From: Euphorbia lathyris
Taxonomy: Eukaryota > Streptophyta > Magnoliopsida > Malpighiales > Euphorbiaceae
Direction of reading: 5' to 3'
Assembly (NCBI RefSeq): GCF_963576675.1
Contig: NC_088912.1
Coordinates: 12,609,001 to 12,673,000 of the forward strand
DNA: 64,000 nt
A program made the translations under genes and the position numbers. Below, in pieces: positions 1 to 12,052 of the stretch; within the stretch, counting starts at the first letter, position 1; the number at the start of each line of letters is the position of its first letter. A model generated the notes under the pieces. The model did not search any database. It was not told the origin of the DNA and worked only from the letters and a program-made list of their open reading frames with translations.

Positions 1-285
1 TAATCAAATCTATAATCTCCTCTTCCTCTTCGCCAACAGCTTCATTGAGCTTTAACTCTAACGCACTTTCATTTCATTGCTTTCTTATGACACCAATTGA
101 ACTCCTTCTTTGGTGAGTTTAAACTATCCCATTCAATATATGTACTTAATATCCATGGAAGCAGAGGCAAATAAGATTCTCCCCTTACGTATTGGGGATT
201 TGAATTTCCATCATTAATATTACAAAATTTGCTATGTAGCAATTCCTTTGATTTTTCAATTCCTTTGAATCAAGATATATTCCAG
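1..285. other. AT-rich flank, no gene seen
   Basis: No open frame with coding character and no repeat could be recognised here. The stretch leads into the inverted-repeat element that begins near 290. Confidence 0.5.
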
Positions 286-289
286 GTGT

Positions 290-790
290 TTAGCATTCTT
301 TGACTTCTAAACGTTTCAAAAACAAATTTCAACTTTAAACAAGTTCAGTATACCGTCTAAGACTATATTTTTCTATATAAGACTATATCATTGCCAGCCC
401 AAACCAAAATCCTCTATATTTTGCTGTATAATACTACATTTTGCTTAAACTAGATTGTGATGAAAATTTGTCCAAATTAAAGTAACAATTACATGAAATT
501 ATTAATGTAAAACTCAACTTACTTGTTGTTAGCAACTTCAGAATCACAAGGGATCGTTTTCGCCGGCCACCTTCTGCAATCTAAGTTGATGTTTAAATTA
601 CTAATTTAGTCTAAACAAAATAGAGTCTTATGCATTAAATATAGTCTGAGTTTTCTTTTATGGTAGAGGAGTTTTGTTTGGGTGGGCAATAATAGTCTAA
701 TCCACTAAAATAAAAAATATAGTCTTAGATAGTATATTTAACTTGTTTAAAGTTAAAATTTGTTTTGAAATTATACAGCTTTCCTGAAAC
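290..790. mobile_element. MITE with long terminal inverted repeats
   Basis: The arm at about 290-480 (phrases such as aactttaaacaagtt and aagactatatttt) recurs in reverse complement at about 600-790 (aacttgtttaaagtt, aatatagtcttaga). The arms are roughly 180 bp and surround a short AT-rich centre with no open frame, which is the plan of a non-autonomous DNA transposon. A single diverged arm of the same family lies at 18655-18800. The exact ends and a target duplication could not be fixed. Confidence 0.6.
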
Positions 791-795
791 TTATT

Positions 796-1380
796 TTGCC
801 GTGGAATCAAATTCTATCATCCTCCACTTCGTCATTGCATATTCAAAACCAATGTCCGATCCCCACAACGAATTTGATGAATAAGATAAACTGTTCTTGC
901 TCCATTTTTCTTCAGACCTCTAATACAGTGGTAGATTTGATTCTAAGAAAGATTCTTCAAGCAACATCTTCTATTTCATTGAAAGACTTGAAAACCAAAT
1001 CATTATGAGACTGTTTTTGTTAAAATAAAAAAAATTTAATTTTTCATATAAAAAATTAATAACAATAAAAATAAAATAAAACAAAAACATGTGAAAAGAA
1101 AAATTAATTGGGTAGTTGGTATGGTTTGTAGGTCAAAGTTAAAGTATGAGTGAATCCATATTTTTGATGTAAGTGTCAAAAGTTTTGTATGAGTGTTGTA
1201 TGGGGTTTCGATATTTGTCTGGGAAAAAATATATGGTGAAGTCCAAATCCTTTAGTTTTTTTACTATGTGTTTTATGCTTTGACACTTTATTTTATATTC
1301 CATAAAATAATAGTCCTTCAAAATTATATATTCAATACTTAATAAATTTCAGTTTTAGTCCTTCTATTCTAATAAAGTGG
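796..1380. other. No convincing gene
   Basis: A 70-codon plus-strand frame (796-1008) ends in a segment with a faint F-box flavour (IL..IL pattern followed by SLKDLK). It is too short and weak to call. The rest is AT-rich, with A-runs around 1025-1085. Confidence 0.3.
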
Positions 1381-1429
1381 TATCACAACCTAGGTTGAGA
1401 GGTTTATTCTTCTACAAAATAATATATTT

Positions 1430-1606
1430 GAGGATGTGGGTCTGATTCCAAGAGATAGCCTAAAAGAATGATCATGAACTCGGCGTGACTATTGATGATG
1501 AGCTTTACTGAGTTGGGGTGGGTTATGAATTGGTAGCTGAGTATGTGGGTCTGATTCGCCAAGAGATAGTCTAAAAGAATGACAATAAACTCGGCTTGAC
1601 TGTTGA
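1430..1606. repeat. Two direct copies of a ~67-bp segment
   Basis: About 67 bp starting gaggatgtgggtctgatt (1430-1495) recurs with a few changes at 1539-1606, a spacing of about 109 bp. The strings tggtatcacaacc (about 1378) and, in reverse complement, tggttatcagagt (about 1650) resemble tRNA-Met primer-binding sites, so this may be a relic of a retrotransposon leader. That is inference. Confidence 0.45.
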
Positions 1607-1765
1607 TTTGAATGTCATTTTTTTTATTAAGACTGGTTTTCATACCGACTCTGATAACCACTTGAATTTGGTCATTCACTTAGATCAGGGTGAATTAACC
1701 CGTTATTCTAAAAATTTGAAAGTGATTCCGTGTACATGGTAAATACCCTAAGGTAGAAGTCATGG

Positions 1766-2162
1766 CTAGTCCCTTGGCATTTAAGAACACAGTGGTCGAA
1801 CTGTCTCCGAATTCCGCAGCATATGCAATTCACGGTCTCGCATATCTATCACAAAGGAAACAAACGGGCAGATCAGCTTGCCAACCACGGTCGCATCAGC
1901 ACTGAAGCTTGTTGGTGGAACACGGCTCCGCATTTCTGCCAACTCTTAATTAGAGACAATGCTTGGGGATGAGCTTGTTTTCATTTTAATTAATTTCTTG
2001 CTTTCTTTCTTCGATCTTGTATGAACATTTTTCTTTCCTTTATTTAATAAAATGGGCTGGGGCAAGAGTTTTAGGGGGTACCAACATAGTTGGGATGTCC
2101 TTTCTTGTCTCCCTCCTCACTTCCAATCAAAAAAAATTAAAATTTAAAAATAAAAAATAAAT
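1766..2162 (+). mobile_element. LINE 3' end (RNase H tail), 5'-truncated
   Basis: From 1766 to the stop at 1970-1972 the plus strand reads through a C-terminal LINE RNase H segment, including VPWHLR, HIYHKGNKRADQLANHG and a terminal DNAWG. This matches the last ~65 residues of plant L1-type polyproteins. About 150 bp of 3' UTR and an A-rich tail (2127-2162) follow. The protein start, reverse transcriptase and endonuclease are absent, as expected for 5' truncation at insertion. It is one of five LINE/RNase H pieces in the window, all on the plus strand. Confidence 0.75.
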
Positions 2163-2690
2163 TATATTTGAGAGTGAAACTGTCTATTTAAACTACCTTA
2201 TTCCATTTCACCGATAAATAAAAAATAATTATTTCTAAAGAATACGTATTTTATTCGCTCATAATTTAAATATTTTTTTTGGTAATACTTAATCTATTTT
2301 ATTATATTATATTTTATGAAGTCAATAACACCTCTAGACATATAAAACCAAAATAAAAGGCATAAAAAAAATAATAAAAAAGAAGAAGAAAGGCAGTTAA
2401 GAGCAATTAGAAAAGACAAAAACAAAAGCAAAGACCACATGAATATGAGAAAAAGAGAAGAAAGTAAGAGATGAGAACTAAACAAAGAGAAGGTCATGAA
2501 ATCTTATTAATTAGGGTGATTCATGAAAAGAAAAGAGAGTAAGGTCATGTGAGAGAGGACCAGAGAACCAAAATGAAAGACTTATTATTCAAACTCATTT
2601 AAACAACACAAAAAATTAAAAGGAAAAGTGTAAGAAACCAATAAAAGGAAGAGATTGCAACATTTTTAATCTCCTAAGACCATTGGATTG
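2163..2690. other. AT/GA-rich spacer, no gene seen
   Basis: Purine-rich AT sequence with no recognisable coding or repeat structure. It abuts the copia LTR that begins near 2696. Confidence 0.5.
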
Positions 2691-2695
2691 GATTA

Positions 2696-2944
2696 TGTTA
2701 TAACCTTATACGCTATAGATTCCAAGGGGAGTAAATTGATTTTTCGTATATTAACACAGAGATACAGAGTTGTTTATATATAATACAAGGAAGAGTCCAT
2801 CTAATATTAACATTCCTAAATAGAATAAATCACTTCCTAAATTAGTGGTGTACAAAGTAATCCTTTCCTACAATGGTGGACTTTCTAAATTGGTGGACTC
2901 TACTCTGCTTCCTAAATTAGAGCAGATTACAGCTCACGCCAACA
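2696..2944 (-). repeat. 3' LTR of minus-strand copia element
   Basis: 231 bp (2714-2944) match 7296-7526 almost exactly. The additional 18 bp (2696-2713) end in the canonical TGTT/AACA inverted terminus and are missing from the other LTR. Confidence 0.85.
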
Positions 2945-2955
2945 CTCCCCCTCAA
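2945..2955 (-). other. Polypurine tract of copia element
   Basis: On the minus strand TTGAGGGGGAG lies immediately before the LTR start TGTTGGCG. This is the usual plus-strand primer position. Confidence 0.8.
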
Positions 2956-5900
2956 GTTGGTGCGTATATGTCTAGCATACCCAACTTGTCAAGTGAGCTG
3001 TGGAAATTTGCAGCTGAAACCGATTTTGTCAAGATATCTGCAAGCTGTTCTTGTGAGGTAACGAATGGGAAGCTAATTGAACCTTTATTCAAATGATCCT
3101 TGATAAAATGACGATCAACCTCTACATGTTTTGTTCGATCATGTTGAACTGGGTTATTAGCTATGGCGATTGCAGCTTGGTTGTCACAGAATAGGGTCAT
3201 AGGTTATGGATTAGCCAAACCGAGATCTTTAAGAACACGTTTGATCCATAGAAGTTCACAAACTCCATGTGCCATTCCTCGAAACTCAGCCTCTGCACTT
3301 GACCTTGCTACCACCTTTTGTTTCTTGCTCCTCCAGGTGACCAAGTTTTTTCCCACGAATGTGAAGTATCCCGAGGTAGATTTTCGATCAGTCTCATCTC
3401 CAGCCCAATCAGAATCAGTATAACCGATAATTTCAAGATTTCCACTTTTTCCAAAGAATAATCCTTTTCTTGGAGAGGATTTCAAGTATCTCAAAATGCG
3501 ATAAACAGCTTCCATATGTTCTTCACTTGGGGAATGCATAAACTGACTTACAACACTCACGGCATAAGCAATATCAGGCCTTGTATGAGACAAGTAAATT
3601 AAGCGCCCTACCAGCCGTTGATACCTTCCTTTATTTGTGGGAACTTGATCCGGTTGAATTTCTAGCTTGTGATTCATTTCCATTGGAGTGTTAGCTGGCT
3701 TACTGTCAAGCATGCCAGTATCCGTTAGCAAATCCAACACATACTTCCGTTGACATAGTGTAATCCCTTTGTCTGACCTTGCAACTTCAATGCCCAAAAA
3801 GTATTTTAGGTGACCGAGATCTTTCAATTCAAATTCAGTTGCCAACATTTGTTGAAGTAAAGTGATCTCACATGAATCATTCCCTGTAACGACCATGTCA
3901 TCGACATATACAATAAGAGCAGTGATTTTATTTTGACCTTTTTTTATGAATAGTGTATGATCTGCATCACTTTGTTTGTACCCAATTTTCTTCATGAACG
4001 CAGAGAATCTTCCAAACCAAGCTCGAGGGGACTGCTTCAATCCATATAATGCCTTTTTCAGCTTGCATACCCTGTCGCCAGCAGAGTCGCCATAATTGAT
4101 TCCTGGAGGGGGATCCATGTACACTTCTTCTTCAAGGTCTCCGTTAAGGAATGCATTCTTCACATCAAATTGTCGTAAGGGCCAATCTTGGTTCGCTGCT
4201 ACTGAAATAAGGATCCGAATGGTATTTATTTTTGCTACAGGAGCAAAAGTCCCCATAATCAATTCCATACTTTTGTGTGTACCCCTTTGCAACGAGTCTA
4301 GCTTTATAGCGATCAATGGTTCCGTCTGAGTTGAATTTAACTGTGAATAACCATCTGCATCCAAGCCTTTTTTTTCCTTTAGGCAGTGAGACTAGCTCCC
4401 ATGTAGCATTCTGTTGCAAGGCTTTCATCTCCTCGTTCATCGCTTCCTTCCACTTTGGATTAGCTAAAGCATCCTGCACATTACTAGGAATAGATACTGT
4501 AGATAATTGATTTACAACAAGTGCATGTGACTTTGACAAACGATGGGAGGAGATATAATTATTGATTGGATATTTCGTCTTTGTATTCAAATCAGGCTCA
4601 TACTGTGTTTTTGGGATTCCTCTATTTATCCTCACAGGATACCTTAGTTCACTATTTATTTGGACAATATCAGCAGGTACCTGAGGTGAATTCGGACTTT
4701 CCATGACATTTGGTGAAGGTTGGGTAGTTGTACTATCTCGTTGAGCTTCATCAGACTTGTTTGATGTTGGTTCATTCGGGTCCGCATCAACTTCAGTGTA
4801 GCCATGTGGCTGTGCTTCCAGTTGGCTCATTCCTTCGTCATTATGTGAAGCATGTGGCTGCTGTAATTCCTCTCCTCGAATATATGTCTGATCTTTGAGA
4901 TTAGGATGTTGATGTATTGACACATCATGAGTGCAGTCTTCATAATTGTGAGTGATAATTTCCTCCCCCTGAAGAGTGCACTTGGGATCAACAAAGTATG
5001 GGACATTTTCATGGAAAGTGACATCCCTAATGACATACATCTTCTTTGTATTCGGATCATAACATCGATACCCTTTTTTCATATCAGCATACCCAAGAAA
5101 CACACACCTCAAAGCACGGGGTTCAAGCTTTCCGTTGGATTGGTGAACATATGTTGTGCATCCAAAAATTCTTGGTTCAAGGTTCGGCAAAGTTGGTGCA
5201 GATACAAGGTCATGGAGTTTGTTACAAGGTGTTTTGAAGTCAAGAACACGTGACGGAGTTCGATTAATAAGGTATGCTGCAGATCGAACGGCCTCCCCCC
5301 AATATGTACGAGGAACATTCATGCCAAAGAGGGATGCACGTACGACCTCTAAGAGTTGCCTATTTTTCCGCTCTGCAAGGCCATTCTGTTGAGGTGTACC
5401 TGTGCATGACGTTTGGTGGCGAATACCGTATCTTCCACAGAATTCTTCAAATTCAGAATTGATGTATTCTCCTCCATTATCTGATTGAAGAACTTGGATG
5501 TGGCATTGATATTGAGAGGATACCATCCGATAGAAAGTCTGAAACGTAGAACAAACCTCATTCTTGTGTTTAAGAAGAGATATCCAAGTCATACGAGTAC
5601 ATTCATCAATAAAAGTAACGAAATAACGAGCACCAGATATAGTTGGAATTGGGGCAGGCCCCCATACATCAGAATGAATAGTCATAAAAGGCATAGTATT
5701 TTTATTATGACTTGGCAAATAAGAAATTCGATGGCCTTTTTCCATTTCACACACGTCACACTTTAACTCAGAAATATCAATTCCAAACAACAATTCTGGT
5801 CTCAATTTTTGAAGATAATTAAATGACAAATGACCGAGACATCGATGCCATAACCACACTGTAGCTTGATCAGCTTGTACTCCTCGTGCACTATGGACTT

Positions 5901-7242
5901 CTCCTTCACACTGCCTTTCATCTATGTTGAGCTCGAGATAGTACAACTGTCCCCTTTTAACACCATAGCCAAGAGTCCGTTGGGTTTTGATGTCCTGAAA
6001 TAAGCAATGTTTAGGCCAGAAAGTTACAGTGCAATTCAAAGCATTAGTAATTTTGCTAACGGATAAAAGACTAGAGGAAAGGGATGGAACAACTAGCACA
6101 GTATCAAGAGTAAGATTTTTGTTAAGAGAGACTGATCCTTCATGTGTAACAGGGGCAGCACCGCCATTAGCAGTCAGAATAGTTCGATTAGGTGACTGAC
6201 GGACTGTGGTAAGAAGGCGGGAATTGTTTGTCATATGATCGGTTGCACCTGTATCAATAATCCATGTATTTTTCATAGTAAAGTGTGCACTAGACATACC
6301 AGATTTGTCATTAAGGACAACATGTGCAGTAGGATTGGGAGCATCATCATCTTTGGTAGTTGCTACTGCTGCCACATTGGTCTTCTTCCGAGGTTTTTTC
6401 GTGAAGTCCCACCATTCCGGATAGCCAATTATTTCATAGCATCGCTGCTTTGAGTGTCCACTTTCACCACAATAAGTACAATTGAAGTTATTAGCTTTTC
6501 CATTATTTCTTCCTTTCCGAGAGGCGAAAAACACTGTGCTATCTGTTGCAGATTTTGATTCTTCCATGGTATGTCGCTGGTTGTAATCTTTGCGTACAAA
6601 CGCATAACTTGATTCAAGGTCCAGGGGTGGATCTTTTCGTAGAATCTCACTTCGTGCTTGATTGAATTCCGAGTCTAATCCAGCCAGAAAAATATGAACA
6701 CGAAGACGAGACATGGTCTTATGTAGGGACACAACTCCAGCAACGCTCCCTTCATGATCCATAGTTCGAGCATCAATTTCTTGAAATATGCCAACCAGTT
6801 CGTTATAGTACACAGATAAGGACCGACCATTTTGGTGGGTGGTGAAAGAACGACGATTCAGTTCATACAATTGTGTCTCGTCTGTGCCATCATAAAAGGT
6901 CTTTGCAACAGCCTCCCAAATTTCTTTAGCGGTTCGAAGGGGGATGAAGCGTTGCATCAAGGTTGGGCTCATTGAGTCAATCAGCCAACTCTTGACACGA
7001 TTATTGTCAATCAGCCATGTTTCTAGGTTTTTCTCTTCAGCAGCGGGTTTCGGTGTTGTTCCGTCGAGAAACCCACTTTTATTTCGGGCTCCAATGCGTA
7101 GCTCCATGAGCTGTGACCACAGTGAATAGTTCGTATCATCTAGGATGATTCCGCTGGGAAACGGTGCATTATCGTTCGAGTTCTGAACGATGATTTGGGG
7201 TTCAACACTGGGAGTTTCAGATTTCTTAGAGTTTTCGGTCAT
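2952..7242 (-). pseudogene. Copia gag-pol polyprotein, one frameshift and one stop
   Basis: The first open frame (7242-4165, 1025 codons) carries a UBN2-type gag, a CX2CX4HX4C zinc knuckle near residue 256, the aspartic protease motif DTGATDH at residue 330, the GAG-pre-integrase LWHRCLGH, the integrase DD35E residues (about D525, D588, E624) and the start of the copia RT. A two-base deletion near 4250, just after GIDYGD, moves the frame. RT with YVDD (about 3900) and RNase H continue in 4364-3204. A TAA at 3204-3206 interrupts RNase H, whose last 82 codons (3200-2952, CDNQAAIA...ADILTK) are intact. With only two lesions this is almost complete, but it cannot make an uninterrupted polyprotein. 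Confidence 0.92.
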
Positions 7243-7283
7243 GGTTACGAGATTTGACAGGGCTCAATTTTAGTAATACGTCC

Positions 7284-7295
7284 GCTCTGATACCA
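7284..7295 (-). other. Primer-binding site, initiator Met tRNA
   Basis: The minus strand reads TGGTATCAGAGC directly after the 5' LTR end. This 12-mer is the standard copia site complementary to tRNA-iMet. Confidence 0.92.
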
Positions 7296-7526
7296 TATAG
7301 ATTCCAAGGGGAGTAAATTGATTTTTCGTATATTAACACAGAGATACAGAGTTGTTTATATATAATACAAGGAAGAGTCCATCTAATATTAACATTCCTA
7401 AATAGAATAAATCACTTCCTAAATTAGTGGTGTACAAAGTAATCCTTTCCTACAATGGTCGACTTTCTAAATTGGTGGACTCTACTCTGCTTCCTAAATT
7501 AGAGCAGATTACAGCTCACGCCAACA
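7296..7526 (-). repeat. 5' LTR of minus-strand copia element
   Basis: 231 bp, nearly identical to 2714-2944. The minus strand begins TGTTGGCGTGAG. It lacks the terminal 18 bp seen in the 3' LTR and ends TATA directly against the primer-binding site. Confidence 0.9.
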
Positions 7527-8086
7527 CATTGGCTAACCAAAATAAATGTTTGAATAGACACAAACGGCAATTAAACCAATATTGAACACGAACACGTAAA
7601 ACTAAGTACGCATTAATATGATAATATTGATTTATCCGTCCTTGTAGGATGAGATTTCTTCTCTTCCCTAGACATATACGAAAATCGAACCTAGAATCTC
7701 CGAAGATCACACCCTTATTCGGTCCACCTGAAATAGTCAGTTTCGAATCCAATCGGTGTCTAATCACAAACTGATGTGCAAATGCATGAGTAGAGACAAA
7801 GTTAATTTATAGAGAGACAAAACTCTAAAAAGACAGTCTCTTAACAACTTCAATTCTTGAAAATTTTCATTTTGAGATCGTTAACGATCAAATTAGCAAT
7901 GTTAATGGGGGGGGGGGGCGATTTTACACGTTCGCAAAAAAATGTTTTTTTGCTAAATCGAACTTGTTCAACTTTTTTTTTGGATATATGCCTGTTATAA
8001 TTTGAATGATCAAGAACCAATTTTTAAGTATTAATGTACAATTTATTAAAATTCAGCTAGATTTCGTTTAATAGTCATAACATGTA
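7527..8086. other. Spacer with a 12-G run
   Basis: No gene recognised. A run of 12 consecutive G at 7907-7918 stands out in AT-rich surroundings. Confidence 0.5.
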
Positions 8087-8365
8087 AAAAAAAATTGAAT
8101 TTAGGGAGGGCTGAACAGGTAAAAAAAATTAAAAAATTTAATTTCAGATGGCCTACCAAGCCAAAAAAGTAATTTGGATTTAATGAGGCATAACAGGCAA
8201 AAGAAACAAAATTTGAATTTTGAATTTTGGGAGGCCTAACAACCAAAAAAATTAGAAATTTTGATTTATAGAGGTTATCAAGTCAAAAAATTAGAAATTT
8301 GGATTTAGGGAGTACCTAACATCTCCAAAATATTGAAATTTTGAATTTTGGACAAGCCTAACACT
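8087..8365. repeat. Degenerate minisatellite, ~38-45 bp unit, about 7 copies
   Basis: Units of the form aaatttgga-ttta-ggaggcctaacaagcaaaaaa recur about seven times with substitutions and small indels (recurring core: ggcctaac followed by an A-rich run). There is no sustained open frame. Confidence 0.65.
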
Positions 8366-9135
8366 TAATGGGCCATTTTGGGGGTTAATTCAACACGCCC
8401 GGTAAAAAAAAAAATCACAGTTTTCATATAACGATAGTATAAACTGTCTTTTTTTTTAAAAAAAAATCAGCTTCTCTCAACAATAATATCACAATCGGAG
8501 GTCACCAAAATTTATTTCACAATCTTTTTGCTCTCATTTAATCCCTATTGATGTTTGGCAAAGCCAAGTAGCAGAGATAATGCGAGGATCAAATTAAATT
8601 CCTTCCATAAAAAAACAAAATTATATATATAGACAAATAATCTGATTTTAAGAATAAATTGGTCGAGGTTTACACTTTCCTATTATACGATCTAAAAAGT
8701 GGTCAATAGCTCACAAAAGCGAGTAGACCAGCCAGTAAGAGTAAAGGTTGCTTCTCTCCCACTTGGGAGAAACTAATGCTTAGATAAACGTTTTTATACC
8801 TGTGCTACAATATGTAGATCGAGAGGTCGTTCTGCCCTTTACCTTGATAGATGCTTGTGCTCGCTAGCATGAAATACAGTCATGTGTTTTAAAAACTAAA
8901 AACATGATAGTTTGTCCATTTTGCATTTAAGGTTTTGTGAGTCCATATTTCACTAAAAAAAATACTTGTGGTTTAGTTAATCTACGAAATTAGTTGGGCC
9001 TTGTGTATTAGATAAGTTGAAAAGTCTAACTTTTTTTTTTTTTGATATGAACTCTGAAAAGTCTAACTTTTTAATTGCTTTAAATCATCTCTTTTGGGAT
9101 AAATTATGAAAATATTTTTTGAATTTTTTTTTATT
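8366..9135. other. AT-rich spacer, no gene seen
   Basis: Homopolymer A and T runs and no recognisable genes. A moderately GC-richer patch at 8700-8880 has no identifiable function. Confidence 0.45.
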
Positions 9136-9140
9136 TTGTT

Positions 9141-9490
9141 TTGCCTCCTACACCAAAAATCATTTGCGTTAGATGGATTAGCCCTCCACGGGATTGGATA
9201 AAGGTCAATACCGATGGCTCCGATCTCGGTGCTCCGGGCCCAGCCGGCGCTGGCGAAATCTTCAGAACCTCGTGCGGGTTTGCAAGGGGTTGCTTATCAT
9301 TTTCGATTGACTCAGCTTTTGCTCATAAGGCCGATATCATGGCGGTGGCATTCGCGGTCGACATCGCCTGGGAAAGAGGTTGGCTAAAACTCTGGATCGA
9401 GTCTGATTCCACATGTGGTAAACCTGCTGAAAAATAATTCCCAGACGGTCCCTGGAAAGTCCGTCAAATTAGAAGAGCGCAAATATGTTG
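9141..9490 (+). pseudogene. RNase H-like fragment (LINE or RVT_3-type)
   Basis: The frame carries VNTDGS, a glycine/alanine-rich strand, an ADIMAV helix and WIESDS, in the order of the plant RNase H-like (RVT_3) fold found at LINE C termini. Homology continues past the stop in shifted frames (VVNLLKNN, then WKVRQIRRA), so at least two small indels are present. No poly(A) tail is seen. It is either an internal LINE fragment or a decayed host RNase H-like gene. Confidence 0.7.
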
Positions 9491-9504
9491 CCGAGAGCAT
9501 ACAA

Positions 9505-9600
9505 TTAGTATAAATAGTGTTTCAAATTCTATTTTGTTTAGTAAATTCTATTTTGTTTAGTAAATTCAGATAATTAGTATAAATAGTGTTTCAAATGTTG
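9505..9600. repeat. Short direct repeats
   Basis: A 25-bp string (aattagtataaatagtgttt...) occurs at both ends, flanking two adjacent copies of ttctattttgtttagtaaa. Confidence 0.6.
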
Positions 9601-10190
9601 AAGAGCAGGAAATAATATTTTGCTCAGATGCAGAAGATGATGTTGGAGAAGACAAGGGTATATTATGTAGTGCAAATGGGACAAAACCAACCAAAGCCAT
9701 GCGTTTGAATGTGGAACTGGTAAAAAAAAAAGATAGGTCTGAATTAACTGTGTGCAGGTTTTGGCTTACTAGAACTAGCTCATTTTGAGTCTTGCTAATG
9801 GTCGTTGTTGCTGCTAATCAATTTTTGTGCAACCTATGGAAGTGGTTCAAATTCTCTTAAAATGTGCCAACTTCTTCAATCATATAGAACCATATTGATC
9901 CTAGTAAAAGGTTCTTTTGATGCAGTTAAATACCAGATAAAAAAAAATTGGATATGTTTTTCTTTGTGATTGCCCGGGAGCAGTCATACATCTTATTTAC
10001 TTTGGAATCAGCACATCTTTCAGGCACTCAGAAGAACAAAAAAGGACATTCTAACACAAATCGTAGAACTTCGCCGAAGAAAAAGATCCTTGAGGATGAA
10101 GAAAAGAGGGTAGAGATAAAAGCAAGAATTCTGACAACAAGAGTGAGGAGCATGAAGAAAAGGCTTGTACAAAGTTCCTCTCACTAAGGA
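9600..10190 (+). pseudogene. Host-gene relic A1: two exon-like blocks
   Basis: 9600-9720 is an open acidic segment (VEEQEIIFCSDAEDD...) ending at a possible donor (ctg|gtaaaa). 10020-10125 encodes a basic helix-like peptide (TKKDILTQIVELRRRKRS) that recurs, diverged, at 11330-11400 and 16280-16337. The parent gene is not recognised. Frames are interrupted and no start is clear. Confidence 0.35.
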
Positions 10191-11249
10191 AGTTCAAGTT
10201 CATTATTTGCATGTGTCCGATTGATGGGCACAAAGATACTTGTTCTTTTAGGCACTCTACCAAATCACAATGATATAGCATTGTAGGTATTAAATCATAA
10301 TTTTTTTTTGTATTTCTAGGAGCCTAGTGAATTTGTTAAGATTTTGTGGATTCATCCATTCATTCTGGAGAGGTTTTATATTTAATTGTTGGTTTTATAC
10401 CTTCATAATGGCAATTCACTTTTTAAAGTTGTCTTTGAGTTGCAGATTTTTTCAATTCAGTTTTTTATTTTAGTTAAGAACATGTGGGCACACAATAAGA
10501 AAATAGCTAGACAGCTACTGTTTTTAGCGACCCAGTGAAAATTGATCGTAAATACTGACTATTTTCGTGGCTTATTGTTTTGCCTAGTGGCAACACAAGA
10601 CGACAAAATTGGTGCCCATTGCCCATTGAACCTACGGTAAAGTCTTAAGGGCAAGATAGGAAAAACCAAAATATATATATTAAAAAGAAAAAGAAAAAGA
10701 AAATTAAATTAAAGTAAAATTATAACCTAAATAGGAAAGGGTTTAGACTCTCTCTCAATGTCTCTCTCTTGTCTCCTCTAGGTTTTACTTCTCTCAAGTT
10801 CTCCCTTCTCTCCTTGTTTTTCTTCCAACCTAAGTCCTAAGGCCCCGCATGAACAACGTTCATATTCTGACATAGGGCCCTAGCCTTTCTCTTCCCTGAC
10901 CTCAGCGTTGAAGTTAATCCCTCCCAATCTTCTTCTTGAATTTAAACCCTCTATTTTCAATACTTTAGATTTCAAAAGTTGGGTTTGGTTATTCCACTGC
11001 TTCATTTTTTTCCCTTTGCTGGTGAAAAATTGATATGGGTCATTTGTGCTTTTTGAAGTTAGGAGGTTTTTACCTAATGGGTATTGATTTCTTTTCATAT
11101 CTGCAAACCTTAGATGGAATCTGATAGAGAAATTTTAATAGATCTGAACAGATCCATAATTTTGAATAGATCTGAATAGTTCTAGACATGTAGGATAATT
11201 GAAATAGGAAAAAAATGATGATGATTTTAACCTAGTTAATTTTGTGCAG

Positions 11250-11406
11250 GAAAAACGATGGATCTAAAGAAACAGGGAGAAAATTTATATCAAGACATGA
11301 GTGCATCAGCAGATCTTCTAGGCACTCATAAGAACAAAAAATTATATTCTAGCACTGATTGCAGAACTTCTTCGGCGAACACATACATTCTAATGAGATA
11401 CTCCAA
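11250..11406 (+). pseudogene. Relic exon, copy A2 of a duplicated exon
   Basis: The segment is bounded by an acceptor (ttgtgcag, AG at 11248-11249) and a donor (GTAAGT at 11407). The same exon with the same splice strings is at 16238-16337. In one frame it reads ...ILALIAELLRRTHTF then a stop, against DIPALIAECRRRKHSYK in the other copy. An upstream pyrimidine-rich, leader-like stretch (10740-11110) also has a counterpart before the other copy (15640-16030). The function is not recognised. Confidence 0.4.
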
Positions 11407-11870
11407 GTAAGTTGAGGTTTAAATTGTTATTTTCTTATTTTAATCTGCATTATTTAAATTACTAATTTCTTGTTGAAATCTAAAAGCCAAAATGATCATT
11501 GTGTATTCAATGGGCTTGAGCTTGTAAGTACTCTTAGACAATATATTGATTTTGTTTGATTAGATCCAAATTTACAACTAGATGATTGCCTAGAAACAAC
11601 ATTAATTTTGTTAAGAAAGAAAATTTTCACACCCTTATTGATTTAAACAAAATCGACATGAATTGCAAACAACATTCATGGCCAATATATTTCTTCCATT
11701 AAGCATAAATGTTAGTCTGGAAATTCAAAACCAGTAAGCTTCTTTCTTTCCCGTTTATTAATGACAAAAGAATTCGCAAGGATAAGGAAATTTATCAGGT
11801 CATATAACAAGGGAATTTGACACTATTGCTGCATTCTGAAAATCGTAGTGTGAGAGAATAAGGAAATTTA

Positions 11871-12052
11871 TTGGCGCAACGGTAAACGTTGTTATGGTGT
11901 GATCAAGAGGTCACGGGTTCGAGTCTGAGGAGCGGCCTCTTGCCAGATAAATTGGCAGGGGAAGGCTTGCCCCCAGTACACCCTTGTGATGGGACCCCTC
12001 CCCGGACCCTCGCTCAGCGGGGAGGCATAGTGCGACCGGGCCGCCCTATCTA
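11871..12052 (+). mobile_element. Au-type SINE (tRNA-derived)
   Basis: The sequence opens ttggcgcaacggt (A-box region), then ggtcacgggttcgagtct (B box), then the Au body strings gcctcttgccag, cccttccccggaccc-like and gggccgccc. This order and wording fit the plant Au SINE family as I know it. Box A and box B would support RNA polymerase III transcription. Target duplications are not evident. It sits inside the host-gene relic. Confidence 0.8.

Larger units (their letters stand above)
2696..7526 (-). mobile_element. Ty1/copia retrotransposon, full-length, minus strand
   Basis: The order on the minus strand is 5' LTR (7296-7526), primer-binding site (7284-7295), gag-protease-integrase-RT-RNase H (7242 down to 2952), polypurine tract (2945-2955) and 3' LTR (to 2944). 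Integrase ahead of RT identifies Ty1/copia. The LTRs differ at only one position that I can see (g at about 2878, c at about 7460), so the insertion is recent. The 3' LTR seems to run 18 bp further (2696-2713) than the 5' LTR, restoring TGTT...AACA termini. No perfect target duplication sits directly at the ends. cattg after 7526 also occurs at 2681-2685, ten bases away from the LTR end. Confidence 0.93.
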
